A stretch of DNA of 17,512 nt from JAABRU01 sp050180235 (GCA_050180235.1 JBFXEJ010000119.1:1-17512); one strand, 5' to 3'; positions 6,531-13,777 are shown, numbered from the stretch's first letter. A program made the numbers and translations. The notes: generated by a model not told the origin, from the sequence alone.

Positions 6531-6800
6531 ATGTCTGAACTGACTGTTTTTCACAGCGGAAATCCCAATTGAATGTCATGCAGAAAGGCTATAGGCGTAG
6601 CCGAGGAAATGAAAAAACTGTTTGGGGAAAAATTGGATCTGCATATTCACACAACAGATTCTGAAGAGGCAAAAAAATACAATTTCAGAAGTTCTACAAA
6701 TGTTCTGTTTGACGGGGAGTTAATTCCCCCTGATGTGTCAACAGACAGGAACCGAATGAAAGATTTTCTTTCAGAAAAAATTGCAGAGGAGGGAAAATGA
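6531..6800 (+). CDS. Thioredoxin-fold-like selenoprotein with UxxC motif (in-frame UGA at 6570-6572)
   Basis: The ATG at 6531 has AAAGGAG 7 nt upstream. The frame gives MSELTVFHSGNPN, then TGA, then MSCRKAIGVAEEMKKLFG and on to a TGA at 6798-6800. Read through, this is an 89-residue protein with Sec14-x-x-Cys17 exactly where a thioredoxin-like protein has its CxxC, after the first strand (LTVFHSG) and before the first helix. The rest fits the fold: strand LDLHIHTTD, segment SSTNVLFDGELIPPD, C-terminal helix. The ATG at 6573 right after the UGA has no ribosome-binding site and would remove strand 1 and the redox centre. A SECIS-like hairpin follows at 6587-6602. The stop overlaps the next gene as ATGA. 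Likely a thiol/selenol redox protein; substrate unknown. Confidence 0.85.
6570..6602 (+). promoter_or_regulatory. Candidate bacterial SECIS element of the thioredoxin-like selenoprotein
   Basis: After the UGA at 6570-6572, a 5-bp stem GGCTA/TAGCC (6587-6591 and 6598-6602) closes the 6-nt loop TAGGCG, beginning 19 nt past the UGA. Bacterial SECIS elements need a small stem-loop with a conserved G early in the apical loop at about this distance. A possible lower stem TCAT/ATGA (6576-6579 with 6609-6612) lies across an internal loop. The element is within the coding frame, as expected for bacteria, where SelB binds the loop. Confidence 0.75.
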
Positions 6801-7108
6801 AAATTCTGTTCATTATCTCCACTGATGACGGAGAAACGATTTACAATGCCATGAGACTTGCCAATGTCGGCGTAAAAAAAGGCGATGACATAAGTGTTTT
6901 TATGCTTGGCAGGGGCGTGCTTTTTGAACAGTCCGGCACAGAACAGTTTAATGTGATGGATCAGATAAACCAGTTTGATGGTGATTTCTATGTCTGAGGG
7001 GTGTGCATGAAATCCCACGGTCTGGAGGGATCAGGCACATGTCCAATTGCATGGATGGATGATTTGTACGGGATGATAAAGGAAGCTGACAAAGTTTTGA
7101 ATTTTTGA
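6797..7108 (+). CDS. DsrE-like selenoprotein with UxxC motif (in-frame UGA at 6995-6997)
   Basis: The ATG at 6797 overlaps the previous stop (ATGA), with GAGGAGGG just upstream. The frame MKILFIISTDDGETIYNAMR ... GDFYV reaches TGA, then continues GVCMKSHGLEGSGTCPIAW to a TGA at 7106-7108: 103 residues in all. The first part is a DsrE/DsrF/TusD-like fold (strand, helix, then ISVFMLGRGVLF). In relatives the strand after this region leads to a conserved Cys in a CxxC-like site; here Sec67-x-x-Cys70 sits at that place, with Cys82-Pro further on. Stopping at 6997 would lose the active site and final helix. DsrE-type proteins transfer sulfur or act in thiol redox chemistry. Same operon as the thioredoxin-like gene. 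Confidence 0.85.
6995..7031 (+). promoter_or_regulatory. Candidate bacterial SECIS element of the DsrE-like selenoprotein
   Basis: After the UGA at 6995-6997, bases 7012-7031 fold as ATC-CCA, loop CGGTC (7018-7022), TGG, a 3-nt bulge (AGG), then GAT. The loop begins 20 nt after the UGA. The sequence GGTCTG at its tip is the same as at the loop of the well-known E. coli formate dehydrogenase SECIS. Distance, loop size and G content all match those of the first element, although the two hairpins have different sequences. Confidence 0.75.
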
Positions 7109-7194
7109 ATTTTAATTGAAATACTCCGATGCCGGTTTTTTCAGGTTCGCGTGTATGACAATATCACATAAAATCAGTTTTATGAATGTCCTTT

Positions 7195-7220
7195 AGGGGC
7201 AGGTTCCTAATCTGCCACCT
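7195..7220. repeat. Small inverted repeat
   Basis: GGCAGGTT and AATCTGCC pair across a CCT loop and are extended by AGG/CCT with one bulged base. It lies in the 7109-7250 gap after the selenoprotein genes. There is no T-run, so a terminator role is doubtful. It is probably a dispersed repeat. Confidence 0.4.
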
Positions 7221-7250
7221 CTGTGATAAATCCTGCTGTTTTGGATAAAA

Positions 7251-7364
7251 ATGGACTGTAGTGATTTTACCATAGAAATGCTCAAGGAAAAATTCGGAAT
7301 GCAGTTTGTGGAAAACAGGGATATTTTATTTTTTTCGCGCAATTCTTTTAATGCGTGGCTATGA
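7251..7364 (+). pseudogene. N-terminal fragment of an uncharacterised protein
   Basis: The ATG at 7251 opens a 37-codon frame, MDCSDFTIEMLKEKFGMQF followed by VENRDILFFSRNSF, ending at TGA 7362-7364. The opening resembles the N-terminus of a large hypothetical family in cyanobacteria and delta-proteobacteria (DFTLE..K..FG...E..DLF). After about 28 residues the resemblance ends, so it looks like a broken gene start at the left edge of the AT-rich restriction island. The family link is from memory and weak. Confidence 0.35.
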
Positions 7365-7389
7365 ATTTTTTTATGATTTAAGGATAATT

Positions 7390-7902
7390 ATGCAGGATTT
7401 GATGACAATTGATGAAGCAAGTGTATGGGCAGCGGATTTTCTGAAAAGAGACATTACTGCCTCAAATATTTCATATCTGATTCAATATGGGAGAATAAAT
7501 AAATGTGGGGATAATGGCAGAACTTTGGTAAGTATATCAGATTTAAGAAATTATTATGAATCTCAGCTAAAACCAAAAGAAGAAACATGGAAAAATCATT
7601 TGGGGAAAGATTTAAACTGGTCTCTTTCTTTTGATGAATACAAAGAATCAGAGAGGACAAAACATGTCCATAGATTACATCCGTACAAAGGTAAATTCAT
7701 ACCGTAACTCGTTGAATATTTTCTGAATTCACATATGGATGATTTTAAAAAAGATGTATATTTTAAACCCGGTGATATTGTGCTTGACCCGTTTTGCGGG
7801 AGCGGAACAACTCTGGTACAGGCCAACGAAATGGGTATGCACGCAATCGGTATTGATTAATTATTGATGGCAGAATATCTGAATAAAAGAGTTTTGACAT
7901 AA
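7390..7902 (+). pseudogene. DNA methyltransferase with two in-frame stops (broken, truncated)
   Basis: The ATG at 7390 follows AAGGA. The frame encodes a helix-turn-helix-like N-terminus (MTIDEASVWAADFLKRDITA), a linker, then TKHVHRLHPYKGKFIP, where TAA (7705-7707) interrupts. After the stop it resumes in frame with LVEYFLNSHMDDFKKDVYF and the SAM-binding motif I LDPFCGSGTTL, then HAIGID and a second TAA (7858-7860). Related methylases read KGKFIPQL, so the first stop is most simply a CAA-to-TAA change. Everything after motif I is missing apart from 13 codons. Modification activity is not expected. UAA is not a selenocysteine codon, so recoding is excluded. Confidence 0.8.
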
Positions 7903-7910
7903 TACTTTTA

Positions 7911-8864
7911 ATGGACTTTTCAGTAACATATTTGCATAAAATGAAAAAAATATCAAATACGGAAAAATTAGTAAGAGAATTCTTGCAAAGAGCTTCAATT
8001 ATGGCAGGCGATATCGAACCCCTTAAAGTTCTTAAAGCTCGCGTCTACAGAATTTGTAAGGCCAATGTTTTAATTAGAGCTGCTTCATATGGTAATAAAA
8101 AATTTTTTTATGGCATTAATTATATTACTATTGAAGAAATGGCAAATTTGCCAAATCCTTATATCGCTTTTATTTGTAGCTCTCTTGATAAAACAATTAT
8201 TCTTCCTGCCAAATTGTTATTTGATAATTTATACAGAATAAGCCATGACAGAAATGGAGAATATAAGATAACTATTGACAGTGATTTGAAAATCGTTTTA
8301 AAAGGAAAGGGAATTCGTTTAGACTGTTCTGAATATATCAACAACTGGGATATATTATCATCGCCAATAATTCAAAATATAATTCCTGAAACTGTTGAGG
8401 ACAATCTGCATTCAATTATACAAGGACGATTATTGGAAATCGGAAATTATAGAGGATATTATACATTTTGTCCTGACAAGTCGAAAAAATTTAATAATAA
8501 AATATTAGCTGAGGTATCGTCTTTAGAAATATGTCCTGATATGCAATTTTCTGATTATGATTTATTAAGAAAAATTGATGTGTTATGGTTTAAAGAAAAA
8601 GGAAGTAATTTGATTCCTGAAAAAGCATTTGAAGTTGAACTGTCAACAGGCATATGGTCAGGCTTTGGCAGAATGATGACTTTAGCTGACTATGAAAACG
8701 TAAAATTTTATGTTATTTCAAATGATTCAAAAAAGTTTAATAAAGTGATCAATACATTTCCCGCTTACAAAAATAGATTTACATTTATAACAACAGAATT
8801 AATAGGCGATTTATATAGTGCAGAAAAAAATATAAAAGAATTAAGATATTATATTGGAATTTAA
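7911..8864 (+). CDS. Putative PD-(D/E)XK-like nuclease-domain protein of a restriction island
   Basis: 317 residues, AT-rich codon use (Lys, Asn, Ile) unlike the housekeeping genes. The N-terminal two-thirds is unrecognised. The C-terminal part has KIDVLWFKEKGSNLIPEKAF (Asp223) followed by EVE (Glu241-Glu243) and STGIWSGFGRM, the pattern of a nuclease-like module that often occurs in restriction proteins. The family role is not established. The start may be ATG 7911 or the ATG ten codons later; neither has a Shine-Dalgarno sequence. It follows the broken methylase by 8 bp and precedes a small gene. Confidence 0.6.
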   Translation: MDFSVTYLHKMKKISNTEKLVREFLQRASIMAGDIEPLKVLKARVYRICKANVLIRAASYGNKKFFYGINYITIEEMANLPNPYIAFICSSLDKTIILPAKLLFDNLYRISHDRNGEYKITIDSDLKIVLKGKGIRLDCSEYINNWDILSSPIIQNIIPETVEDNLHSIIQGRLLEIGNYRGYYTFCPDKSKKFNNKILAEVSSLEICPDMQFSDYDLLRKIDVLWFKEKGSNLIPEKAFEVELSTGIWSGFGRMMTLADYENVKFYVISNDSKKFNKVINTFPAYKNRFTFITTELIGDLYSAEKNIKELRYYIGI

Positions 8865-8882
8865 ATCAGGGGAGAAATAGAG

Positions 8883-9077
8883 ATGAGAGAGTATAAGAAT
8901 ATTTTTGAAATACCAATTGAATTGGTTCAAATTGAAGCGGAAAAAATAATCAGACGCAGATTAACAGATGATGAAATTTATTCTGTCAAAAAAGGTATTG
9001 AAGCAGGATTATATTTTGATATAGAGACTGTTATCAGAACATCTATTGAAGATGCTTTAAGGGATTTGATAAAATAG
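8883..9077 (+). CDS. Small hypothetical protein in the restriction island
   Basis: 64 residues, mostly helical and charged: a segment IEAEKIIRRRLTDDEIYSVK, then GIEAGLYFDIETVIRTSIED. GGGGAGAAATAGAG precedes the ATG, a good ribosome-binding site. It begins 18 bp after the nuclease-like gene and is likely co-transcribed. No named family is recognised; a controller or accessory protein is conceivable, but no DNA-binding motif is clear. Confidence 0.6.
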   Translation: MREYKNIFEIPIELVQIEAEKIIRRRLTDDEIYSVKKGIEAGLYFDIETVIRTSIEDALRDLIK

Positions 9078-9116
9078 TGTTTAACAATATATACATAGCC
9101 GACTATTAACTCTTTT

Positions 9117-9716
9117 TTGGGCAATGAAGATTTGTCAGCGATAATAGCTGCTGAGAATTCGGATGAATGTTTCAGAAATTATGGAGTAGGGGGAGTAATT
9201 TCCAACGAACATAAATCTGTTATCAATAACATTGTAACGAAACTCAGAAATGGGGAAAGGCAGGTGAATATTGAAAAAGAAAAACAGGATATTTTATCCG
9301 CATCTTCAAAAAACGGTGAATATCAAAAATCAGGAAATATTGCTGATTTTTATATGAAAAAAGATGATATTGAATATTATTTTGAAATTAAAACTGTTAA
9401 ACCTAATATTGATATATTTGAAAAAAGCAAAACAAAACTGCTGGAGTGGGTTGCCCGAAGGAGAAGGGCGGTTAATGTATATCTTGCATTTCCATATAAT
9501 CCGTACCACCCACAGCCATATTCAAGATTTACCGAGGTCGGTATGATGGACGCTCCAAACGATTTTCTGGTAGGTGAACAATATTGGGATTTTATAGGCG
9601 GAAAAAATACCTTTCCGGAATTACTTGAAACCTTTGATGAAGTTGGTAAAGCATACAAAGAAGATTTAAAACAGAAATTTAAAGAAATCGCAAAAGATAT
9701 GGCTGATTCATATTAA
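9117..9716 (+). CDS. TdeIII-type restriction endonuclease, probably missing its N-terminus
   Basis: The frame runs from a TTG at 9117 for 199 residues. Strong similarity to TdeIII-family type II enzymes is visible in ADFYMKKDDIEYYFEIKTVK, then KTKLLEWVARRRR, AFPYNPYHPQPYSRF, DAPNDFLVGEQYWDFIGG and FPELLETFDEVGKAYK. Asp77, Glu90 and Lys92 (D...EIK) form the PD-(D/E)XK site. Relatives are, from memory, some 70 residues longer at the N-terminus. Here a stop lies 8 codons before the TTG, and the only start is weak with no ribosome-binding site. A truncated, possibly inactive enzyme fits the loss of the neighbouring methylase. Confidence 0.75.
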   Translation: MGNEDLSAIIAAENSDECFRNYGVGGVISNEHKSVINNIVTKLRNGERQVNIEKEKQDILSASSKNGEYQKSGNIADFYMKKDDIEYYFEIKTVKPNIDIFEKSKTKLLEWVARRRRAVNVYLAFPYNPYHPQPYSRFTEVGMMDAPNDFLVGEQYWDFIGGKNTFPELLETFDEVGKAYKEDLKQKFKEIAKDMADSY

Positions 9717-10097
9717 CAATGCGAATTAAGGTTTGAATTCAGTAACTTAAAATCAGTCAGTCAGAAAACAGATTTGGTAAGTCCTGTTTTATAATATCCT
9801 GTTTTTACTGATTCCGGAGTTTTTGATCCTTAACTGGCATTAACAGAAAACACATAACCTGTTGGTCAACCGGACAGCAGTTTCCAATCCGGCTCTGTTG
9901 CCGGTTATCTTTCCGTTGAAATAAACAAAGCGAACATATTCAGATTTTAATTTCTGCAAAATCTGTGTTATTGTGCAAGTGCTGAAAAACACGAAAATAT
10001 GTTTTCGTGTTTTTATCTTTTGGGAAGAAAGCGGCCCCGCAGCCGCTGTCTTATTATATAACATGTTGAAAAAAGGTATAATCATGGGGAGATCATT
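9717..10097. other. Gene-free boundary between restriction island and housekeeping block
   Basis: No supported gene. It contains the terminator hairpin at 9985-10014 and a small GC hairpin (GCGGC/GCCGC at about 10031-10046). The asd promoter should be here; a TATAAT at 10077 is too close to the asd start to be convincing. Confidence 0.55.
9985..10014. terminator. Intrinsic terminator-like hairpin, symmetrical
   Basis: A perfect 13-bp stem, AAAAACACGAAAA (9985-9997) and its complement (10002-10014), with loop TATG. The A-run and T-run at the stem base allow termination in both directions. It separates the AT-rich island from asd. Confidence 0.7.
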
Positions 10098-11120
10098 ATG
10101 TCTGAGAAAAAAATGAGAGTGGCCGTGGCCGGTGCCACAGGTGCGGTTGGCAACCAGATGATCGCGTGTCTGGAAGAGCGGAATTTTCCCTTGAAGTCAG
10201 TAAAATTCCTGGCATCCGCGCGATCTGCCGGCCGTCAGCTCCGCTTCAGAGGGGATATGACTGAAGTGGAGGAACTTACAGAAAAATCTTTCAAAGGCGT
10301 GGATATTGCCATTTTTTCCGCAGGCGGTGGAACCAGTGAGAAATTTGCACCCATTGCTGCCAAAGACGGATGTGTGGTGGTGGACAATTCCAGTCAGTGG
10401 CGCATGGACCCGGATGTGCCTCTTGTGGTTCCCGAAGTCAATCCCCATGCCATTGCCGGTTATACCAAAAAAGGGATTATCGCGAACCCCAACTGCTCCA
10501 CCATTCAGATGGTTGTTGCGCTCAGTCCCATTCACAAAAAATGCGGCATCCGGCGTATTGTGGTTTCCACGTATCAGGCTGTGTCCGGAACCGGGAAAAA
10601 GGCCATTCATGAACTCTTTGACCAGACCCGTGCCATGATCAATTTTCTGAACTGGGAAAAAAAGGTGTATCCGCACAGGATAGCGTTCAACTGTCTGCCC
10701 CATATAGACAAATTTATGGAAAACGGTTATACCAAAGAAGAAATGAAAATGGTAAATGAAACCCGGAAAATCATGGAGGACAGCAGCATCGGTGTTACTG
10801 CCACCACTGTGCGCGTGCCGGTGTTTTTCAGTCATTCAGAGTCAGTGAATGTGGAAACTGTGCAGCATATTTCCGCGGATGAAGTCCGTGAACTGCTCCG
10901 AAATGCTCCGGGTGTGAAAGTGGTGGATGATCCGGCAAACAATGTGTATCCCCTTGCCATTGACGCGGCAGGACAGGATCTGACCTTTGTGGGCCGCATC
11001 CGGCAGGATGAATCTGTGAAAAACGGCATCAATATGTGGATTGTTGCCGATAATATCCGCAAGGGAGCAGCCACCAATGCAGTGCAGATAGCTGAAATTC
11101 TGGCAAGAGACTATCTGTAA
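10098..11120 (+). CDS. asd: Aspartate-semialdehyde dehydrogenase
   Basis: 340 residues, normal length. The N-terminal Rossmann fold has the NADP-binding VAVAGATGAVGNQM; SSQWRMDPDVPLVVPEVN follows; the catalytic Cys133 is in ANPNCSTIQ; the C-terminal half has SHSESVNVE and FVGRIRQDES. It reduces aspartyl-4-phosphate to aspartate semialdehyde, the branch point to lysine/diaminopimelate, threonine and methionine. GGGGAGA lies 5 nt before the ATG. It starts the conserved plus-strand block and is followed by a long hairpin with a T-run, so it is probably its own transcript. Confidence 0.97.
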   Translation: MSEKKMRVAVAGATGAVGNQMIACLEERNFPLKSVKFLASARSAGRQLRFRGDMTEVEELTEKSFKGVDIAIFSAGGGTSEKFAPIAAKDGCVVVDNSSQWRMDPDVPLVVPEVNPHAIAGYTKKGIIANPNCSTIQMVVALSPIHKKCGIRRIVVSTYQAVSGTGKKAIHELFDQTRAMINFLNWEKKVYPHRIAFNCLPHIDKFMENGYTKEEMKMVNETRKIMEDSSIGVTATTVRVPVFFSHSESVNVETVQHISADEVRELLRNAPGVKVVDDPANNVYPLAIDAAGQDLTFVGRIRQDESVKNGINMWIVADNIRKGAATNAVQIAEILARDYL

Positions 11121-11151
11121 CATTTTTTATGATCAGGAAACATGGCTGTTT

Positions 11152-11214
11152 GCATGAAATCCGGAGTGCAAAAATTCCTTTTTTTGCATTCATGCCCGGA
11201 TTTCATGCTTTTTT
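11152..11214 (+). terminator. Intrinsic terminator after asd
   Basis: GCATGAAATCCGG (11152-11164) pairs perfectly with CCGGATTTCATGC (11196-11208), with an inner stem GTGCAAAAA/TTTTTGCAT-like, followed by TTTTTT (11209-11214). It lies 31 nt past the asd stop. Confidence 0.8.
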
Positions 11215-11358
11215 GTCAAATTTTTTGCAATACTGTCACATCTGATGCATCTCACAGCGGGGACAGATCGTCATTGGTTTGTTTTTCTAAAATTCAGCAT
11301 ATTTCCGGAAATAACTGTCAGACTGGCGGTCATTTCCGGATGAACAGGAGTTAAGGAG

Positions 11359-11826
11359 TTGGAACGAGTACCTATAACCAGGGTCGGATATGAAGCCCTG
11401 AAAAAAGAACTGGAACAGTTAAAAAGTGTGGAACGGCCGCAGAATATCCGGGCAATTGAAGAAGCCCGCGCTCACGGCGATCTGTCTGAAAATGCGGAGT
11501 TTGATGCAGCAAAAGATCGGCAGGCCTTTCTGGAGGGACGCATCAGTGAACTGGAATACAAACTGAGCAATGCGGATATCATTGATCCGGACAAACTGGG
11601 CAAAGATCGGGCAGTATTCGGATGCACAGTGCTGCTGGAAAACATTGATACCGGTGAAAGGGTGAAATACCAGCTTGTGGGGCCGGATGAATCCAATATT
11701 GAAAACGGCCGCATTTCTGTTTCTTCCCCTTTGGGAAAGGCCATCGTGAGCAAAGTCCCGGGAGCAGAGATTGTTCTGAATGCACCTGGCGGAAAAAGGA
11801 CTTATGAACTGGTGGAAATTCTGTGA
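11359..11826 (+). CDS. greA: Transcription elongation factor GreA
   Basis: 155 residues. The N-terminal coiled coil carries the acidic tip HGDLSENAEFDAA, with Asp41 and Glu44 at the positions that, in E. coli GreA, direct transcript cleavage in backtracked RNA polymerase. The C-terminal FKBP-like domain has SSPLGKAIVSK and a GGKRTYEL ending. The start is TTG at 11359: AGGAG lies 8 nt upstream, and no ATG or GTG fits. It is followed by rpoZ after 89 bp containing short tandem repeats. Confidence 0.95.
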   Translation: MERVPITRVGYEALKKELEQLKSVERPQNIRAIEEARAHGDLSENAEFDAAKDRQAFLEGRISELEYKLSNADIIDPDKLGKDRAVFGCTVLLENIDTGERVKYQLVGPDESNIENGRISVSSPLGKAIVSKVPGAEIVLNAPGGKRTYELVEIL

Positions 11827-11832
11827 AAACAG

Positions 11833-11903
11833 GGATTGGGGACTGGGGACTGGAGACCGGTAATGCCCCATGAAACCTGATAACTGAAACCTGATAACTG
11901 GAA
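11833..11903. repeat. Short tandem repeats between greA and rpoZ
   Basis: GGGACTGGGGACTGG is a 7-8 nt tandem duplication, and GAAACCTGATAACT occurs twice in a row just after it. The stretch occupies most of the greA-rpoZ gap. Tandem repeats of this kind may vary in copy number between strains. Confidence 0.55.
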
Positions 11904-11915
11904 AAAAGTGAAATT

Positions 11916-12122
11916 ATGGCGCGAATTACAGTGGAAGACTGTCTGAACCGGGTTCCGAACCGCTTTGTTCTGGTGCAGATGGTGGCAAAACGGGTTCGGC
12001 AGATCCGGGAGGGCTCCGAGTATCTGGTCAGTTCTCCCAAAAACGAGGATATAGTGGTTTCTCTCCGGGAGATTGCAGCCGGAAAGGTGTATCTTGACAA
12101 AACCCGGGATGTGAATGTCTGA
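11916..12122 (+). CDS. rpoZ: RNA polymerase omega subunit
   Basis: 68 residues with the conserved MARITVEDCLNRVPNRFVLV opening and the helix VAKRVRQIREG, then EDIVVSLREIAAGKV. Omega assists RNA polymerase assembly by clamping the beta-prime C-terminus. A weak GGAAAAAA sits before the ATG. The stop overlaps the next ATG by 8 bp, so the ttcA-family gene is translationally coupled. Confidence 0.93.
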   Translation: MARITVEDCLNRVPNRFVLVQMVAKRVRQIREGSEYLVSSPKNEDIVVSLREIAAGKVYLDKTRDVNV

Positions 12123-12939
12123 CCTGTTACCGGATATGCCTGAAAACAGCACCGGACAGGAAAACAAAGCCTGGAAAAGGCCGGGCAGGAATACGGCACA
12201 GGGGTCAGGGAGCCACTGCGGCAGTCTGTACAGAACCCTGAACAGGGCTATCGGACAGGCCCTGCACCGTTATCAGATGATAGCGGACGGAGACCGCATC
12301 GCGGTGGGACTTTCCGGAGGAAAGGACAGTCTGACCCTGATGTGGTTTCTCCACGAACGTCTGGCACGCATTCCCATACGGTACGAACTCTTTGCCATTT
12401 ATATAGATCCCGGATTTGAAAAGGGTTTTTCCCGGCAACTGGAGCGGTACTGCGGAGAAATGGGATACAGACTGCGGACAGAAATCACGGATTACGGCAT
12501 TCTGAGCCACAGTTCCCATAACCGGGAAAATCCCTGTTTTCTCTGTTCCCGGCTTCGCAGGAAAAGGCTTTTTGAAATTGCGGATGAACTTGGATGCCGG
12601 AAACTGGCACTGGGGCATAATCAGGACGATATTATCGAAACCCTGTTTCTGAACATGTGCTATGCGGGAGAAATCAGCACCATGCTTCCGGTTCAGCCCT
12701 TTTTTAAGGGAAAATTCACGGTGATCCGGCCCCTGGCTTTTGCTGATGAAGATCTTATCCGGCGCTTTGCAGCGGCCCGTGATTTTCCGGAATTTGCAAA
12801 TCCATGCCCCAGTGCCGGAATTTCAAAACGGAATGAAATCAAAGAACTTTTGCAGCAGCTCTACCGGACAAACCGCAAAGTCAGGGGGAATATTTTCAGA
12901 TCCCTCAGCCATGTCAGGCCGGATTATCTGCTGAAATGA
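12115..12939 (+). CDS. ttcA: TtcA-family tRNA 2-thiolation ATP pyrophosphatase
   Basis: 274 residues. After a polar N-terminus (about 1-34), it shows the PP-loop SGGKDS (67-72), which binds ATP to adenylate the tRNA base; CFLC (Cys141, Cys144); GHNQDD (167-172); and NPCPS with Cys231. In E. coli TtcA the equivalent three cysteines bind a 4Fe-4S cluster that carries sulfur to cytidine-32 of tRNA. The three-cysteine pattern fits TtcA rather than TilS. Related archaeal/bacterial TtuA-type proteins are an alternative, but these have extra zinc fingers that are absent here. Coupled to rpoZ by overlap. Confidence 0.85.
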   Translation: MSDLLPDMPENSTGQENKAWKRPGRNTAQGSGSHCGSLYRTLNRAIGQALHRYQMIADGDRIAVGLSGGKDSLTLMWFLHERLARIPIRYELFAIYIDPGFEKGFSRQLERYCGEMGYRLRTEITDYGILSHSSHNRENPCFLCSRLRRKRLFEIADELGCRKLALGHNQDDIIETLFLNMCYAGEISTMLPVQPFFKGKFTVIRPLAFADEDLIRRFAAARDFPEFANPCPSAGISKRNEIKELLQQLYRTNRKVRGNIFRSLSHVRPDYLLK

Positions 12940-12970
12940 CACCCATCAGTGAAAGCATGAATCCTTTGCC

Positions 12971-13777
12971 ATGATAGATATTCAGAATCAGCGGGATCCC
13001 CGCAATATTCCCATTGACAAGGTGGGAATAAAAAACCTCCGGTATCCTGTCACTGTGCTGGACCGGAAAAACGGTTTCCAGCATACAGTGGCCTCCATCA
13101 ATATGTATGTTGATCTGCCCGGCAAATACAAAGGCACCCATATGAGCCGTTTCGTGGAAATGCTTCATCTGTTCCGTCCGGAAATATCTCTGGAGAAATT
13201 TGCCCAGATTTTTGATGAGATGAAAACCCATCTGGAAGCGGCTTCCGCACATGTGGAAATCACTTTTCCCTATTTTATTGAAAAAAAAGCACCGGTCAGC
13301 GACTCACCGGGTCTGATGGACTATACCTGCAGTCTTATCGGCTCCAGTGACCCGGACGGAAATACGGATCTGGTACTGCGGGTCATTGTCCCGGTATCAT
13401 CCGTATGCCCCTGCTCCAAAGAGATCAGTGATATGGGCGCACATAACCAGCGGGGAGAGGTGAATCTCAGCACCCGGTTCAAAAAGTTCATCTGGATTGA
13501 GGATATGATTGAACTGGTGGAATCCTGTGCATCCTGCGATGTTTTTTCCGTGCTGAAACGGGTGGATGAAAAATGTGTTACGGAAAAAGGCTATAAAAAT
13601 CCCAAGTTTGTGGAAGACATTGTCCGGGACATTGCAGAACGCCTGAACAGGGATGACAATATCACCTGGTTTTCCGTAAGTGCTGAAAATTTTGAATCCA
13701 TTCACAATCACAGCGCGTATGCCATGATTACCAGCGGAGACAGGAAAAGACTGCACAGGCCTCCTCAGAAAACCTGA
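12971..13777 (+). CDS. folE2: GTP cyclohydrolase FolE2 (type IB)
   Basis: 268 residues, normal for FolE2. Signatures are NIPIDKVGIKNLRYPV, the KGTHMSRF segment (54-61), VSSVCPCSKEISDMGAHNQR with Cys146 as the likely metal ligand, and NHSAYAMI near the C-terminus. It converts GTP to 7,8-dihydroneopterin triphosphate, the first step of folate (and queuosine) synthesis, using a flexible metal. It starts 31 bp after ttcA and probably belongs to the same transcript. The ribosome-binding site is weak. No zinc-responsive (Zur) site is visible. Confidence 0.93.
   Translation: MIDIQNQRDPRNIPIDKVGIKNLRYPVTVLDRKNGFQHTVASINMYVDLPGKYKGTHMSRFVEMLHLFRPEISLEKFAQIFDEMKTHLEAASAHVEITFPYFIEKKAPVSDSPGLMDYTCSLIGSSDPDGNTDLVLRVIVPVSSVCPCSKEISDMGAHNQRGEVNLSTRFKKFIWIEDMIELVESCASCDVFSVLKRVDEKCVTEKGYKNPKFVEDIVRDIAERLNRDDNITWFSVSAENFESIHNHSAYAMITSGDRKRLHRPPQKT

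Noticed and set aside
6573..6800. ATG at 6573 as the real start of the thioredoxin-like gene
   Set aside because: No ribosome-binding site precedes it, and it would remove the first strand and the redox centre; ATG 6531 has a strong site.
7109..7160. Terminator after the DsrE-like gene (GCCGG then TTTTTT)
   Set aside because: Only a 3-bp stem can form before the T-run; too weak to call.
7390..7902. Recoding of the stops in the methylase frame
   Set aside because: Both stops are UAA, which is not a selenocysteine codon, and the gene also lacks its C-terminal region. Nonsense mutation is simpler.
10077..10082. TATAAT as the asd promoter -10 box
   Set aside because: It lies about 15 bp from the ATG, leaving no room for the leader and ribosome-binding site, and no -35 is seen.
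10197..10835. Long minus-strand ORF inside asd
   Set aside because: It is an antisense shadow of a clearly conserved gene, with no ribosome-binding site and low-complexity His/Gly content.
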